Below, in pieces: positions 54,728 to 63,963 of a stretch of 64,000 bases of DNA. A model generated the notes under the pieces. It saw only the letters and a list, made by a program, of their open reading frames with translations. It did no database searches and was not told where the DNA came from. This DNA comes from Trichocoleus desertorum NBK24 (GTDB taxonomy: Bacteria > Cyanobacteriota > Cyanobacteriia > FACHB-46). The DNA is taken from contig NZ_CP116619.1 in the NCBI RefSeq assembly GCF_030409055.1, forward strand, positions 2,122,628 to 2,186,627. Reading direction: 5' to 3'. Each line of letters begins with the position of its first letter. The stretch's first letter is position 1. Position numbers and translations under genes: made by a program.

Positions 54728-56203
54728 ATGTTCCTGACTACTGAACTCCTACTACAGTATCAACGCTGTAGTCGAAGAGCCTTCTTGGATATTTATGGGG
54801 ATCTCACTCAACGAGATCCTCCGAGTGATTACTTGCTCAAGTTAATCCAAGACAGCACAGCTCATCGACGAACGGTGTTAACAGACTATGCTTGGCAGCA
54901 ACCTGTTTGGCCGCCAAGAGATTGGGTTGCCGGAGGACAGGCCACTCTAGACCTGATGCGGCAAGGGGTAGAGTGCATTTACCAAGGCATTCTGGTCACC
55001 GAGACACCGGAAGGAGTCACCCTGGTCAGCCAGCCGGATCTCCTGATCAAGCAGCCTGGTCAGTCTTATTTTGGTGATTGGATTTATGTCGCAACTGAAA
55101 TCAAGTTGGGCAAGCGGCCCAAGCTGGAATATCAGATCATCGCTACATTTCACACCTATGTCTTGGCTGCGGTTCAAGGCGCTTGGCCTGAGACAAGTTG
55201 GCTGATCTTGCGAGAAAAGGGAAGCTATGAGGTTGATTTGTGGACGCTGTTGCCACAGATGCAGACGATCTTGCAGGATTGTATGCAAACCCTTTTAGCC
55301 CCAGAAGCACCAGAAGTTTTCATTGCTCGCAACCGCTGTAACCTTTGTGGTTGGCTGAGTTACTGTTCGGGGGTCGCGCAAGCGCAGCAGCATCTTTCAC
55401 TCCTGCCTGGAGTTACTGCCAGCCGCTACGCTCAGTTGCAAGCTCTCAATCTAGTCACAGTTGAGTCGTTAGCCAGCTCTACACCCACCAAACTAGAGAC
55501 TTTACCTGGCTTTGGCCCAGATGTAGCTCACAGGCTGGTTTGGCAAGCACAATCTGTCTTAGAGAACCGGGCGATCGCCTACCCAGATAAGTCATCTTCC
55601 CGCCAGCCTTTGAACTTGGCTCAAGAACTGCCCACAGCTCCGGTAGAACTTTATTTTGATATTGAAGCCGAACCGGATGTTAATGTGGCTTTTCTACATG
55701 GTGTACTAGTAGTCGATCGCCGGATTCAGCAAGAAACGTTCTACCCCTTACTAGCAGAGCGACCAGAAGATGAAGTGCTGGTTTGGCAACAGTTCATAGA
55801 ATTAGTCAACGACTACCCAGATGCCCCCATTTTCCACTTCTGCCCCTACGAAGCCCAAACGGTAGAACGCCTCGCCAAACTCTACGACACCCCAGCGCAT
55901 TGGGTACGACCGCTACTAAACCGCTTCGTGGATTTGCATGAGCGCGTGACTCGGACTGTAATTTTGCCAGTTGAAAGTTACGCTCTCAAACCGATCGCCC
56001 GTTGGGTGGGGTTTGATTGGCGCGATGCCAAAGCGAATGGAGCCCAAGCAATTTGTTGGTATAGCCAGTGGCTAGAAACAGGCGATCGCACTTACCTAGA
56101 CGCGATCGTGCAGTACAACGAAGACGATTGTCGCGCTACCTACCAGATCAAAGATTGGTTAGTGGGATTTTTGCAAGAGGCACTCTGCTCAGAGTTAGTC
56201 TAG
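54728..56203 (+). CDS. TM0106-family putative nuclease, RecB-like with Fe-S cysteines
   Basis: The 491-residue protein combines three parts. First is a PD-(D/E)xK RecB-like nuclease with D104 (QPDLLIK) and E124/K126 (TEIKLG). C14 near the N-terminus and C204, C207 and C213 in CNLCGWLSYC give a four-Cys pattern like that of Cas4 and AddB. Second is a helix-hairpin-helix at about 255-275 (LPGFGPDVAHRL). Third is a C-terminal RNase H-like DEDD domain with DIEAE (D311, E313), FVDLH (D402) and YNEDDC. It probably handles DNA ends or RNA-DNA hybrids. No CRISPR array or cas gene lies in the window. Confidence 0.85.
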   Translation: MFLTTELLLQYQRCSRRAFLDIYGDLTQRDPPSDYLLKLIQDSTAHRRTVLTDYAWQQPVWPPRDWVAGGQATLDLMRQGVECIYQGILVTETPEGVTLVSQPDLLIKQPGQSYFGDWIYVATEIKLGKRPKLEYQIIATFHTYVLAAVQGAWPETSWLILREKGSYEVDLWTLLPQMQTILQDCMQTLLAPEAPEVFIARNRCNLCGWLSYCSGVAQAQQHLSLLPGVTASRYAQLQALNLVTVESLASSTPTKLETLPGFGPDVAHRLVWQAQSVLENRAIAYPDKSSSRQPLNLAQELPTAPVELYFDIEAEPDVNVAFLHGVLVVDRRIQQETFYPLLAERPEDEVLVWQQFIELVNDYPDAPIFHFCPYEAQTVERLAKLYDTPAHWVRPLLNRFVDLHERVTRTVILPVESYALKPIARWVGFDWRDAKANGAQAICWYSQWLETGDRTYLDAIVQYNEDDCRATYQIKDWLVGFLQEALCSELV

Positions 56204-56704
56204 GAGTTCTGTTCCAGAGATTTTGCGCCCTAGAATCACTAGGTCTCGCTCTATTTCATCCAAGATAGCGACTTGCGGCAGGTAGCCCCACTGCTGAAAG
56301 CCAAATTTTTCAAACAAGCACAAACTGGGTTGGTTGTGAGCAAAGATAAAGCCGAGCAAGTTTTTTAAGCCTAACTGAGGGCTACGCTGAATCGCGGCTT
56401 GCAAGAGAGTTTGCCCTATCCCCTGACGCTGATAAGGCGCAGCTACGTAAACACTCACCTCTGCGGTGGCTTGGTAAGCGGGTCTGCCATAGAATGACTG
56501 AAAGCTGAGCCAACCTACCACCTTTTGCTCCTGCTCCATTACCCATAAAGGTCGAGAGAGAGGATCGCGATCGCGCAACCAAGCCAAACGACTCTCTACC
56601 GTAATGGGTTGGGTGTCAGCCGTGACCATGCGGCTAGGAATGGTGGCATTGTAAATCGCTACGATCGCACGCAAGTCAGCCTCAATCGCATCCCGAATCG
56701 GCAT
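56195..56704 (-). CDS. GNAT acetyltransferase, phosphinothricin-acetyltransferase-like
   Basis: The 169-residue protein starts MPIRDAIEADLRAIVAIYNA, typical of the PAT/Bar-like group, and has YVAAPYQRQGIGQTLLQAAI (acetyl-CoA loop) and PSLCLFEKFGFQQWGYLPQV. Members acetylate amino acids such as methionine sulfoximine or methionine sulfone and related toxic analogues. Its 3' end overlaps that of the TM0106 gene by nine bases, convergently. Confidence 0.9.
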   Translation of the reverse strand: MPIRDAIEADLRAIVAIYNATIPSRMVTADTQPITVESRLAWLRDRDPLSRPLWVMEQEQKVVGWLSFQSFYGRPAYQATAEVSVYVAAPYQRQGIGQTLLQAAIQRSPQLGLKNLLGFIFAHNQPSLCLFEKFGFQQWGYLPQVAILDEIERDLVILGRKISGTELLD

Positions 56705-56793
56705 CTAAACATTCCTCAAAGAATTCTTTAGAAAACGTTTGACAAACCTATGAAACATCAGCATAATAGAAATCGCGCTCGAAAAGAGCTCAA

Positions 56794-56867
56794 GGGACTG
56801 TAGTTCAATTGGTTAGAGCACCGCCCTGTCACGGCGGAAGTTGCGGGTTCGAGCCCCGTCAGTCCCG
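56794..56867 (+). tRNA. tRNA-Asp (GTC)
   Basis: The 74-base cloverleaf has acceptor arms GGGACTG and CAGTCCC, an anticodon stem CCGCC/GGCGG with loop CTGTCAC (anticodon GTC), and a T-arm with GGTTCGAGCC. Discriminator base G matches tRNA-Asp. CCA is not encoded. It lies 90 bp upstream of gltX on the same strand. Confidence 0.96.
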
Positions 56868-56880
56868 TAGAATAAATTAT

Positions 56881-56931
56881 GAAGGATGAGGGATGAAGGA
56901 TGAATTAGAATTCTTTCATCCCTCATCCTTC
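56881..56931. repeat. GGATGAA heptamer repeat with 17-bp inverted arms
   Basis: The arms 56881-56897 and 56915-56931 are exact reverse complements. The left arm is built from GGATGAA-like heptamers, in the style of the STRR repeats known from cyanobacteria. It lies between tRNA-Asp and gltX. A further TTTCATCC follows at 56934. Confidence 0.85.
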
Positions 56932-56957
56932 TGTTTCATCCTTTCTAACTTTGACCT

Positions 56958-58403
56958 ATGACTGTTCGAGTCCGTCTTGCCCCCAGTCCCACGGGGAACT
57001 TGCACATTGGTACTGCCAGAACTGCGGTGTTTAACTGGCTGTTTGCCCGCCATCAGGGTGGTCAATTCATCTTGCGGATTGAGGACACTGACATAGAGCG
57101 ATCGCGCCCAGAATACACCCAAAACATCCTGGAAGGTTTGACCTGGCTGGGTATGACTTGGGACGAAGGGCCGTTCTACCAAACCCAACGGATGGACTTG
57201 TATCGACAGGCAATCCAATCCTTGCTCGACAAAGGCTTAGCTTACCGCAGCTACGAAACGCCTGAAGAGTTGGATGCCATGCGGGAAGCCCAGAAAGCGA
57301 GAAACGAAGCGCCTCGATATAACAATCGTCACCGGAACCTAACGCCTGAGCAAGAAGCCGCTTTTATTGCAGAAGGTCGTCAGCCAGTGATTCGATTCAA
57401 AATCGAGGATAGCCGAGAAATTAGCTGGAATGACCTTGTGCGAGGCAAAGTTAGCTGGAAAGGTCGGGATCTGGGCGGTGATATGGTGATCGCGCGAGCC
57501 GCTGCTGCCAATGAAATTGGCCCACCCCTCTATAACTTTGTTGTGGTCGTCGATGACATCGACATGAAAATTTCCCATGTAATCCGTGGAGAAGACCACA
57601 TCGGCAACACGCCCAAGCAGATTCTGCTCTACGAAGCCTTAGGTGCCACAGCGCCAGAGTTTGGGCACACACCACTGATTCTGAACTCAGCGGGAGCCAA
57701 GCTCTCTAAGCGGGATGGGGTCACTTCCATTTCCGACTTTAAACAAATGGGCTATGTACCTGAAGCTTTAGCCAACTACATGACCCTGCTCGGTTGGTCT
57801 GCACCAGACGCCACTCAAGAGCTGTTTACCTTATCCGAAGCGGCTGAACTGTTTAGTTTCGATCGCGTCAACAAAGCAGGAGCCAAGTTTGACTGGGATA
57901 AGCTGAATTGGATTAACAGCCAATACCTACATGCGATGCCCATCGATCGCCTGACAGATCTGTTGATTCCATTCTGGCAAGCTGCCGGATACGAGTTTGA
58001 TCCCACGAGCGATCGCGCTTGGCTGGAGCAACTGACCAGCTTATTAGCAGCCAGCTTAGTGCTGCTTAAAGATGCGGTCGAGATGAGTCAACTTTTCTTT
58101 GCCCCGATTGCTTTCACTGACGAAGCCAAGGTGCAACTTCAGCAAGAAGGCTCTGCCGCCACTCTGCAAGCGGTGATTACAGCTTTGCCAACCGATCACA
58201 GCCTGACTGCCGAGCAAGCGCAAGACATGATTAAGCAAGTGGTGAAAGAGCAAAACGTCAAGAAAGGCTTGGTGATGCGATCGCTACGTGCCGGATTGAC
58301 TGGGGACTTACATGGGCCTGACCTGCTCCAATCTTGGCTCTTACTGCATCAAAAAGGACAAGATTTGCCCCGTTTCCAGCAAGCTTTGTCAATCGCTCAG
58401 TAA
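56958..58403 (+). CDS. gltX: Glutamate-tRNA ligase
   Basis: It charges tRNA-Glu; in cyanobacteria the product also feeds tetrapyrrole synthesis through glutamyl-tRNA reductase. The 481-residue class I synthetase has [20 protein letters not shown] with the HIGH-type motif [24 protein letters not shown] and the KMSKS-type [12 protein letters not shown] (about 247-258). The C-terminal anticodon-binding domain is complete. The ATG at 56958 is the natural start. A terminator-like hairpin follows. Confidence 0.97.
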   Translation: MTVRVRLAPSPTGNLHIGTARTAVFNWLFARHQGGQFILRIEDTDIERSRPEYTQNILEGLTWLGMTWDEGPFYQTQRMDLYRQAIQSLLDKGLAYRSYETPEELDAMREAQKARNEAPRYNNRHRNLTPEQEAAFIAEGRQPVIRFKIEDSREISWNDLVRGKVSWKGRDLGGDMVIARAAAANEIGPPLYNFVVVVDDIDMKISHVIRGEDHIGNTPKQILLYEALGATAPEFGHTPLILNSAGAKLSKRDGVTSISDFKQMGYVPEALANYMTLLGWSAPDATQELFTLSEAAELFSFDRVNKAGAKFDWDKLNWINSQYLHAMPIDRLTDLLIPFWQAAGYEFDPTSDRAWLEQLTSLLAASLVLLKDAVEMSQLFFAPIAFTDEAKVQLQQEGSAATLQAVITALPTDHSLTAEQAQDMIKQVVKEQNVKKGLVMRSLRAGLTGDLHGPDLLQSWLLLHQKGQDLPRFQQALSIAQ

Positions 58404-58497
58404 ATCTTCGTACAAACTTTGTAGCAAATTAACCAAATCAAAATTAAAAGTACTGCTTGCTGAACCAGATAGGGTGATAGAACTATCTCAAGAGAGT

Positions 58498-58534
58498 GGT
58501 AGGGAACTCCGATGGGGAACCTACCGTCTTTTTT
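58498..58534 (+). terminator. Probable terminator after gltX
   Basis: GGTAGG (58498-58503) and CCTACC (58520-58525) close a hairpin, with some inner pairing, followed by GTC and six T (58529-58534). Confidence 0.55.
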
Positions 58535-58563
58535 ATCCAGAGTAATTCTCACCAATCGTACAT

Positions 58564-58599
58564 GGAGAGGGTAGTGCGCGCTCAGACCCACTACCCTCC
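58564..58599. repeat. Hairpin upstream of the secreted protein gene
   Basis: GGGTAGTG (58569-58576) and CACTACCC (58589-58596) pair exactly, extended by GGA/TCC. It lacks a T-run. Confidence 0.5.
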
Positions 58600-58705
58600 A
58601 AACCATAAAAATGTAGGTTTAGAGCAATGCGACTCTGTCAATAGAGACGCAATTGTTGTTCGCTACATTTCAGGCAAGCAGTTAAGGGCAATAAGGGCAA
58701 CTAGA

Positions 58706-59209
58706 ATGCGCAACAGTGGGTTAAGCAGAGGAGTAGGATTGCCAGTCGCGATCGCGATCGTAGCTGGAGGGTTGGTCACGACCCCAGCACAAGCGCAGTC
58801 AGCCCAATCTCCCTTACTTTCAATCTTTGAGAACGTTAAGCTCAGTCCCAAATTTTCCCCAGACCCCACCAGAATTCAGGGTATTAGTGGTGGCTCAGTA
58901 GCGGCTACAACCATAGCAGGGCGTAGCGACACGATTACAGGGCCATGCAGCGGCTACATGGATACTAAGCCAGACCACACCCTCTCTCTGACAGGCTTTT
59001 TCAACTACCTCAGCTTAGAAGTGGAAAGCCCCGAAGACACGACTTTGGTCATTCAAGGACCAGGTGGGACTTGGTGTAATGACGACCATCAAGGTAAGAA
59101 TCCTGGTATTGCAGGCCAGTGGCTACCTGGGGTTTATAGAATCTGGATTGGTTCATACAAACCCGGTAGCTACCACCCTTATCGAATTAAACTCTCTGAA
59201 GTTCGCTAA
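58706..59209 (+). CDS. Secreted protein of unknown function
   Basis: The frame opens at 58496, but a start at the ATG 58706 fits a signal peptide: MRNSGLSRGVGLPVAIAIVA with likely cleavage after TPAQAQ. The mature part (about 130 residues) has two cysteines in GPCSGYMDTK and GGTWCNDDHQ and a C-terminal YRIWIGSYKPGSYHPYRIKL. The pattern of Gly-Trp-Asp/Asn and the WIGSY ending resembles bacterial pre-peptidase C-terminal-type beta-sandwich domains. Function is unknown. Confidence 0.7.
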   Translation: MRNSGLSRGVGLPVAIAIVAGGLVTTPAQAQSAQSPLLSIFENVKLSPKFSPDPTRIQGISGGSVAATTIAGRSDTITGPCSGYMDTKPDHTLSLTGFFNYLSLEVESPEDTTLVIQGPGGTWCNDDHQGKNPGIAGQWLPGVYRIWIGSYKPGSYHPYRIKLSEVR

Positions 59210-59260
59210 AAGCCAGCTTCTGCCTCAATATGCTTCTAGGAGAAAGCTGCTGGCAATTTG

Positions 59261-60124
59261 CTAGAAGTCCTCTAAAAGAGAACTGAGTCGGCTCAGGATC
59301 GGATCAGATTCGTGAGATGAAGCTGCTATGGTTGCTTTGGGCGGTGGCTCCTTGAAGACCAAGACAGGCTCAGGGGTACCGTGGGCATCAGTGAGGCCAG
59401 CCTGAGTTGAAACGGGTTCTGCTGGGATTGCAGCCACGCTAGGGGAAGGAACTGAAACGGGTGGGACTGGCTGATGCTGGCTGAATCGAGATTGTAAATC
59501 CGCAAACTGCTGAGAAATTTTAGTCTCGATCGCCTCAACTTGGGTCGTCAAGTGGACGAGCTGGCTAGTCAATTGATTGAGATATTCCGTCGTTGGATTG
59601 TTGGTCGGTTGTTTCCAGCTAGAGAGTTGAGTTTGAACCGTTTCTACTTGCTGCTGAAGGTTGGTATTACTTTGCTCAACCCCCTGTAATAACTGCATAA
59701 GCTCTGATAAGAAGTCTGTGGGATCTACTACAGAAGTAGATGGCAGCGCCGAAATTCCAGCTTGTAGCTCTGAAAAACCGCGATCGCCCTTGGCATGCAA
59801 CGCCTCTAACTGCTGAATAGTGTGTACTAGTTGTTGCTTTAGCTCATCTAAGCGCTGAGATTGACTAGTGAGTAATTTAGCTTCTAGTTGGGCTACTTGC
59901 TGCTGAATAGGCGCTAGAACTGCTTCTAAGTCAATATTAGAGTTGGCAAGTTGGGCAGATTCGGTATCTAGTAAGGCCTGCTGTAGCGCTTGCTTACAGA
60001 GGTCGCTGAAACTGTCGTACTGCTCCTTGGTCAATGCTTGCTCGATCGCCGCCAGCAAAGTTTGGTCAGCAGCTTCCGGAGTAAACGTAATAGATTTATT
60101 CGTCTTTTTTGCGGGGGTGGGCAT
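59261..60124 (-). CDS. Coiled-coil protein with ribbon-helix-helix-like N-terminus, possible ParR-like partner
   Basis: The 287-residue protein begins with KSITFTPEAADQTLLAAIEQ and SFSDLCKQALQQALL (about 10-50), suggestive of a small RHH DNA-binding fold. A long coiled coil rich in Gln, Leu and Glu follows (about 60-215), then a Pro/Val/Ser linker and an acidic end. It follows the ParM-like actin gene by five bases on the same strand, the order of parM-parR. It may be the adaptor between filament and DNA; the RHH call is by eye. Confidence 0.65.
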   Translation of the reverse strand: MPTPAKKTNKSITFTPEAADQTLLAAIEQALTKEQYDSFSDLCKQALQQALLDTESAQLANSNIDLEAVLAPIQQQVAQLEAKLLTSQSQRLDELKQQLVHTIQQLEALHAKGDRGFSELQAGISALPSTSVVDPTDFLSELMQLLQGVEQSNTNLQQQVETVQTQLSSWKQPTNNPTTEYLNQLTSQLVHLTTQVEAIETKISQQFADLQSRFSQHQPVPPVSVPSPSVAAIPAEPVSTQAGLTDAHGTPEPVLVFKEPPPKATIAASSHESDPILSRLSSLLEDF

Positions 60125-60129
60125 GGCAG

Positions 60130-61233
60130 TCAGACCTGGGTGAGTTGAGGGTTAACAGTTGCCAGTTGAGCGCGGCCATAGAGGTATTGGCCTAAGGCGT
60201 TGGCCTTGCGGGATGGTTGGGCCAGGTGAATCCGCAACTGCGCTTCCTCTAGTAAGGGTTGAAAATCTGGCCAGAAAAATTCGCCACCCCCACCACTGAC
60301 GATCACATCTGTAACCCGCTCCGGAAGCCAAGCGATTAAACGGTTCGACAATTCACGCGCAAAACTTTTACGCAGGCTAGGCAGAATGGTATCTAGATCA
60401 GTAGGACGAGTGGCACCACGAGGCCGATAAAACCGTTGTCCCTGAGGCCGATTCACCACTTCGATTAACGACAAAGATTGGCTGTCTGCACCTTGAATTT
60501 GACTCGCCACTTGGTCGTAAAACTGGTTCATGGCAAAAGGTTCGCTCTTAGAGGCTCCCCGCGCAAACCGGAAGCGATCGACCATGAGAAAGTCGGTAGT
60601 TTGGTGACCAATATCCACGATCGCCACTGACAGATTCGGCAAGTCAGGACTCTGAGCCTCTTTTTCCTGCGCTTCACACCAAATCAAACTGCCATAGCCT
60701 TCGGGCATCACCCAAACTTGCTGAATATTGACCGCGATCGCTTCGCCTCGATAAGACAACACATGAGGCGATCGCAGCAGGCCAATCAATTGTTCTTTTT
60801 CGCGATCGAATTGCTCTTGAGAGTGATAGGGCAAGCCTAGAACAATGGCTAAGTCGCCTGAGAGATTGAAATATCCAATACAAGCTAAAACCTTCACTAG
60901 CGCATCTTCGACCTTAGATTGCCCCACGCCTAAGTTGGCTCCAAAGTCTGCTGCTAATTGGCCGATCGCGTAACCTCGGCCTTGATGCTCTAGCCAAATA
61001 TCTAACAGCGCATCCGTAGAGCGGGACTCAAACCCACCCCGACGCACCTGATCAACGCTGAGATGCGCTACATTGGCCGCAATCAGCACGACATCATCGG
61101 CATAGCGGCTGACACAGGCTTTAGTAGAAGTTCGCCCTAGGTCAATACTTAAAACCGACGTGTGGTTGGACTGACCATTGAGTGAACTGGTCAGTGAATT
61201 AGAGGGTTGTCTGGCAGTCATCGAATTATTCAC
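60130..61233 (-). CDS. ParM/StbA-like actin-family ATPase
   Basis: The 367-residue protein has the actin-fold motifs in order: phosphate 1 SVLSIDLGRTSTKACVSRYA (about 26-45), phosphate 2 VAIVDIGHQTTDFLMV and adenosine VTDVIVSGGGGEFFWP. The N-terminal 25 residues are a polar Ser/Asn tail. Plasmid ParM forms filaments that push DNA copies apart with ParR bound to parC. Here the gene sits among chromosomal housekeeping genes (gltX, ftsH), so it may have another cargo. It leads the RHH/coiled-coil gene. Confidence 0.82.
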   Translation of the reverse strand: MNNSMTARQPSNSLTSSLNGQSNHTSVLSIDLGRTSTKACVSRYADDVVLIAANVAHLSVDQVRRGGFESRSTDALLDIWLEHQGRGYAIGQLAADFGANLGVGQSKVEDALVKVLACIGYFNLSGDLAIVLGLPYHSQEQFDREKEQLIGLLRSPHVLSYRGEAIAVNIQQVWVMPEGYGSLIWCEAQEKEAQSPDLPNLSVAIVDIGHQTTDFLMVDRFRFARGASKSEPFAMNQFYDQVASQIQGADSQSLSLIEVVNRPQGQRFYRPRGATRPTDLDTILPSLRKSFARELSNRLIAWLPERVTDVIVSGGGGEFFWPDFQPLLEEAQLRIHLAQPSRKANALGQYLYGRAQLATVNPQLTQV

Positions 61234-61713
61234 CTCTCGTTTAAATTCTTAACTGTGCATGCCCTGGCTTCCGCTCCTAGAAACTGATTCGAGTACCTGG
61301 GAGGGATGGTTGAATGCCGAAAATTCGGTAAAGTTTTGAGGTAGGTGTTTAGGAAATTGCTCCTAGATGAAGGTTTGAATCTGGCTGAACTGAATGCTGG
61401 GTCAGTCTAGTTCTAGTGAGCCTAGAGCGATCGCTTTTTTCTGACTTCAGCTTTATAGTACAAAAGTACTATATCCCATGTTTATGAGGAGACAACCCCC
61501 TATAGTTGCTCCAATCCTGATAATTAAGTTAAATTTGATTAAGAATCTGTTCTAACCGCTCCTGAGCAAGTTCCTGCAAACCTGAGCTTGTTAGATATGA
61601 AACTAAGGGAAATTTATTTATCGACCCTTGATTCAAAAACTTATTCTGCGGGTGAGATGACTCGCTCACGCCGAATCTAGCTGTTGTGCTCCGTATATAG
61701 AGGCCACTAACTT
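61234..61713. promoter_or_regulatory. Divergent ParM-like/ftsH control region
   Basis: This 480-bp gap holds promoters of the ParM-like operon and ftsH. It contains the perfect inverted repeat TATAGTAC-AAAA-GTACTATA at 61454-61473. GCTCCTAGA appears at 61273-61281 and again at 61359-61367. I do not see regular iterons of the parC kind. Confidence 0.45.
61454..61473. promoter_or_regulatory. 8-bp perfect inverted repeat, possible operator
   Basis: TATAGTAC and GTACTATA flank AAAA, about 240 bp upstream of ftsH. The AT-rich loop and symmetry suit a dimeric regulator or a weak hairpin. Confidence 0.4.
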
Positions 61714-63600
61714 ATGAAATTGTCCTGGAAAACAGTGCTGCTGTGGGCACTGCCCGCTGTGGTCATCGGTTTCTTCTTTTGGCAAGGCGCTTTTGCTCCC
61801 ACTCCAGTAGATATGAGCAGCAATGCGGCGAGTACCCGCATGACCTACGGTCGCTTTCTGGAATATTTAGACACAGGTCGAGTCACAAGTGTTGACCTCT
61901 ATGAAGGAGGACGGACAGCAATTGTAGAAGCGGTTGATCCAGAATTAGACAATCGGGTGCAGCGGCTGAGAGTAGACCTACCTGGTAACGCTCCAGAACT
62001 GATTTCTCGCCTGAGAAACGACAAAATCAGTTTTGATGTGCATCCGCCTCGCAATGATGGTGCCATCTGGGGCTTGTTGGGCAACCTAGTCTTTCCCATC
62101 TTGCTCATCGCTGGGCTCTTCTTCTTGTTCCGTCGCTCTAACAACGTGCCAGGTGGTCCGGGCCAAGCCATGAACTTTGGTAAGTCACGGGCTCGCTTCC
62201 AAATGGAAGCCAAGACTGGCGTGATGTTCGATGATGTGGCTGGCGTGGAAGAAGCCAAAGAAGAATTGCAAGAAGTCGTTACCTTCCTGAAGAAGCCAGA
62301 GCGCTTCACGGCGGTTGGAGCCCGCATTCCGAAGGGTGTACTGCTAGTTGGCCCTCCGGGAACGGGTAAAACTCTATTGGCTAAGGCGATCGCGGGGGAA
62401 GCGGGCGTACCCTTCTTCAGCATCTCTGGTTCCGAGTTCGTGGAAATGTTTGTTGGTGTGGGTGCGTCTCGCGTCCGTGACCTGTTCAAGAAAGCCAAGG
62501 AAAATGCTCCTTGCATCATCTTTATCGATGAAATTGACGCAGTGGGTCGTCAGCGAGGAGCAGGCATTGGCGGTGGCAACGATGAGCGAGAGCAAACCCT
62601 TAACCAGTTGCTCACCGAGATGGATGGCTTTGAAGGCAACACTGGCATCATCATTATCGCGGCCACCAACCGTCCTGATGTCTTAGACTCGGCGCTGTTG
62701 CGTCCCGGTCGCTTTGACCGTCAAGTTACAGTGGATGCTCCCGATATCAAGGGCCGCGTAGAAATTCTGCAAGTCCATGCCCGCAACAAGAAGCTATCTG
62801 ACGAAGTTTCGATCGATTTGGTGGCTCGTCGGACTCCTGGCTTCACAGGTGCAGACTTGGCGAACTTGCTGAACGAAGCTGCTATCCTAACCGCGCGTCG
62901 CCGGAAAGAAGCGATCACCATGCTAGAAATCGATGACGCAGTCGATCGCGTGGTGGCTGGGATGGAGGGTACGCCTCTAGTTGACAGCAAGAGCAAGCGC
63001 CTAATCGCCTATCACGAAATTGGTCACGCCGTAATTGGCACCCTGGTCAAAGCACACGACCCCGTACAGAAAGTAACTTTGATCCCCCGTGGACAAGCTC
63101 AAGGCTTAACCTGGTTTACCCCTAGCGAGGAGCAAGGTTTAATTTCCAAAGCCCAACTGATGGCTCGCATCATGGGAGCCTTGGGCGGTCGGGCGGCTGA
63201 GGAAGTGATCTTCGGTGACGCTGAAGTTACCACTGGCGCTGGCAACGACCTGCAACAAGTCAGCAGCATGGCACGGCAGATGGTGACTCGGTTCGGGATG
63301 TCTGACTTAGGGCCTTTGTGCCTTGAAAGCCAATCAGGTGAAGTATTCTTGGGCCGCGACTTGATGACTCGCTCGGAGTTCTCCGATGAGATTTCGTCTC
63401 GGATCGATGGTCAAGTTCGCTCGATTGTAGAGCACTGCTACGATGAGTCTCGCCGCATCATCCGTGAGAACCGCACTGTAGTCGATCGCCTAGTGGATCT
63501 CTTAATCGAGAAAGAAACTATTGATGGCGAAGAGTTCCGTCAGATTGTAGCTGAATACACCGTCGTACCTGAAAAAGAACAGTACGTACCTCAGCTTTAA
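61714..63600 (+). CDS. ftsH: ATP-dependent zinc metalloprotease FtsH (FtsH2 type)
   Basis: The 628-residue thylakoid/plasma-membrane protease has two N-terminal membrane helices (about 5-24 and 112-133), an AAA+ domain with Walker [12 protein letters not shown] (about 212-222), Walker [12 protein letters not shown] and [21 protein letters not shown], and a zinc site HEIGH (about H434-H438) with the third ligand Asp in TGAGNDLQQ. The N-terminus [20 protein letters not shown] fits FtsH2, which degrades damaged D1 in the PSII repair cycle. It is transcribed alone and ends at a strong terminator. Confidence 0.96.
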   Translation: MKLSWKTVLLWALPAVVIGFFFWQGAFAPTPVDMSSNAASTRMTYGRFLEYLDTGRVTSVDLYEGGRTAIVEAVDPELDNRVQRLRVDLPGNAPELISRLRNDKISFDVHPPRNDGAIWGLLGNLVFPILLIAGLFFLFRRSNNVPGGPGQAMNFGKSRARFQMEAKTGVMFDDVAGVEEAKEELQEVVTFLKKPERFTAVGARIPKGVLLVGPPGTGKTLLAKAIAGEAGVPFFSISGSEFVEMFVGVGASRVRDLFKKAKENAPCIIFIDEIDAVGRQRGAGIGGGNDEREQTLNQLLTEMDGFEGNTGIIIIAATNRPDVLDSALLRPGRFDRQVTVDAPDIKGRVEILQVHARNKKLSDEVSIDLVARRTPGFTGADLANLLNEAAILTARRRKEAITMLEIDDAVDRVVAGMEGTPLVDSKSKRLIAYHEIGHAVIGTLVKAHDPVQKVTLIPRGQAQGLTWFTPSEEQGLISKAQLMARIMGALGGRAAEEVIFGDAEVTTGAGNDLQQVSSMARQMVTRFGMSDLGPLCLESQSGEVFLGRDLMTRSEFSDEISSRIDGQVRSIVEHCYDESRRIIRENRTVVDRLVDLLIEKETIDGEEFRQIVAEYTVVPEKEQYVPQL

Positions 63601-63628
63601 TCTCTAAAAGCAAAAAATTCTGAATATA

Positions 63629-63657
63629 GGGGACGGTTTCCACCGTCCCCTTTTTTT
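63629..63657 (+). terminator. Rho-independent terminator after ftsH
   Basis: GGGGACGGT (63629-63637) and ACCGTCCCC (63642-63650) form a perfect stem around TTCC, followed by seven T. Confidence 0.93.
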
Positions 63658-63660
63658 GTT

Positions 63661-63963
63661 CTAAACAAACTCGATCGATTCGTAATATCGACAGTCCTGA
63701 CAAGGGCCAACAGGATTCACAGCGCAACGGAGATGAGGCGATCGCGCATTGAACCGACAGGTAATATCCCCTGTAAGAAACCCAATGCCTTCCACATACT
63801 GTTGCTCACCCGATCGCTGGAGGCTCTGCATACCTCGACGCTCGACCGCTGCCATTGCCCTTCTCAATCGGCTCTGGGCGCGTTCTTCGGCTTGTCGCAT
63901 GAAGCACAGCGATAAGAGGGGAGGGAGTAAACCTAGAATTACCACAAAGATAGTCTCGATCAT
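63661..63963 (-). CDS. DUF6464-type small membrane protein
   Basis: The ATG at 63963 gives about 100 residues: MIETIFVVILGLLPPLLSLC, an N-terminal membrane helix, then a basic stretch and a Cys-containing C-terminal domain with YVEGIGFLTGDITCRFNARS and NPVGPCQDCRYYE. The arrangement matches the DUF6464 family of cyanobacteria as I recall it; function is unknown. An upstream ATG at 63987 is possible. It converges with ftsH. Confidence 0.75.
   Translation of the reverse strand: MIETIFVVILGLLPPLLSLCFMRQAEERAQSRLRRAMAAVERRGMQSLQRSGEQQYVEGIGFLTGDITCRFNARSPHLRCAVNPVGPCQDCRYYESIEFV

Noticed and set aside
61234-61713. parC-like iterons upstream of the ParM-like gene
   Set aside because: Only GCTCCTAGA occurs twice, 86 bases apart; there is no regular array.
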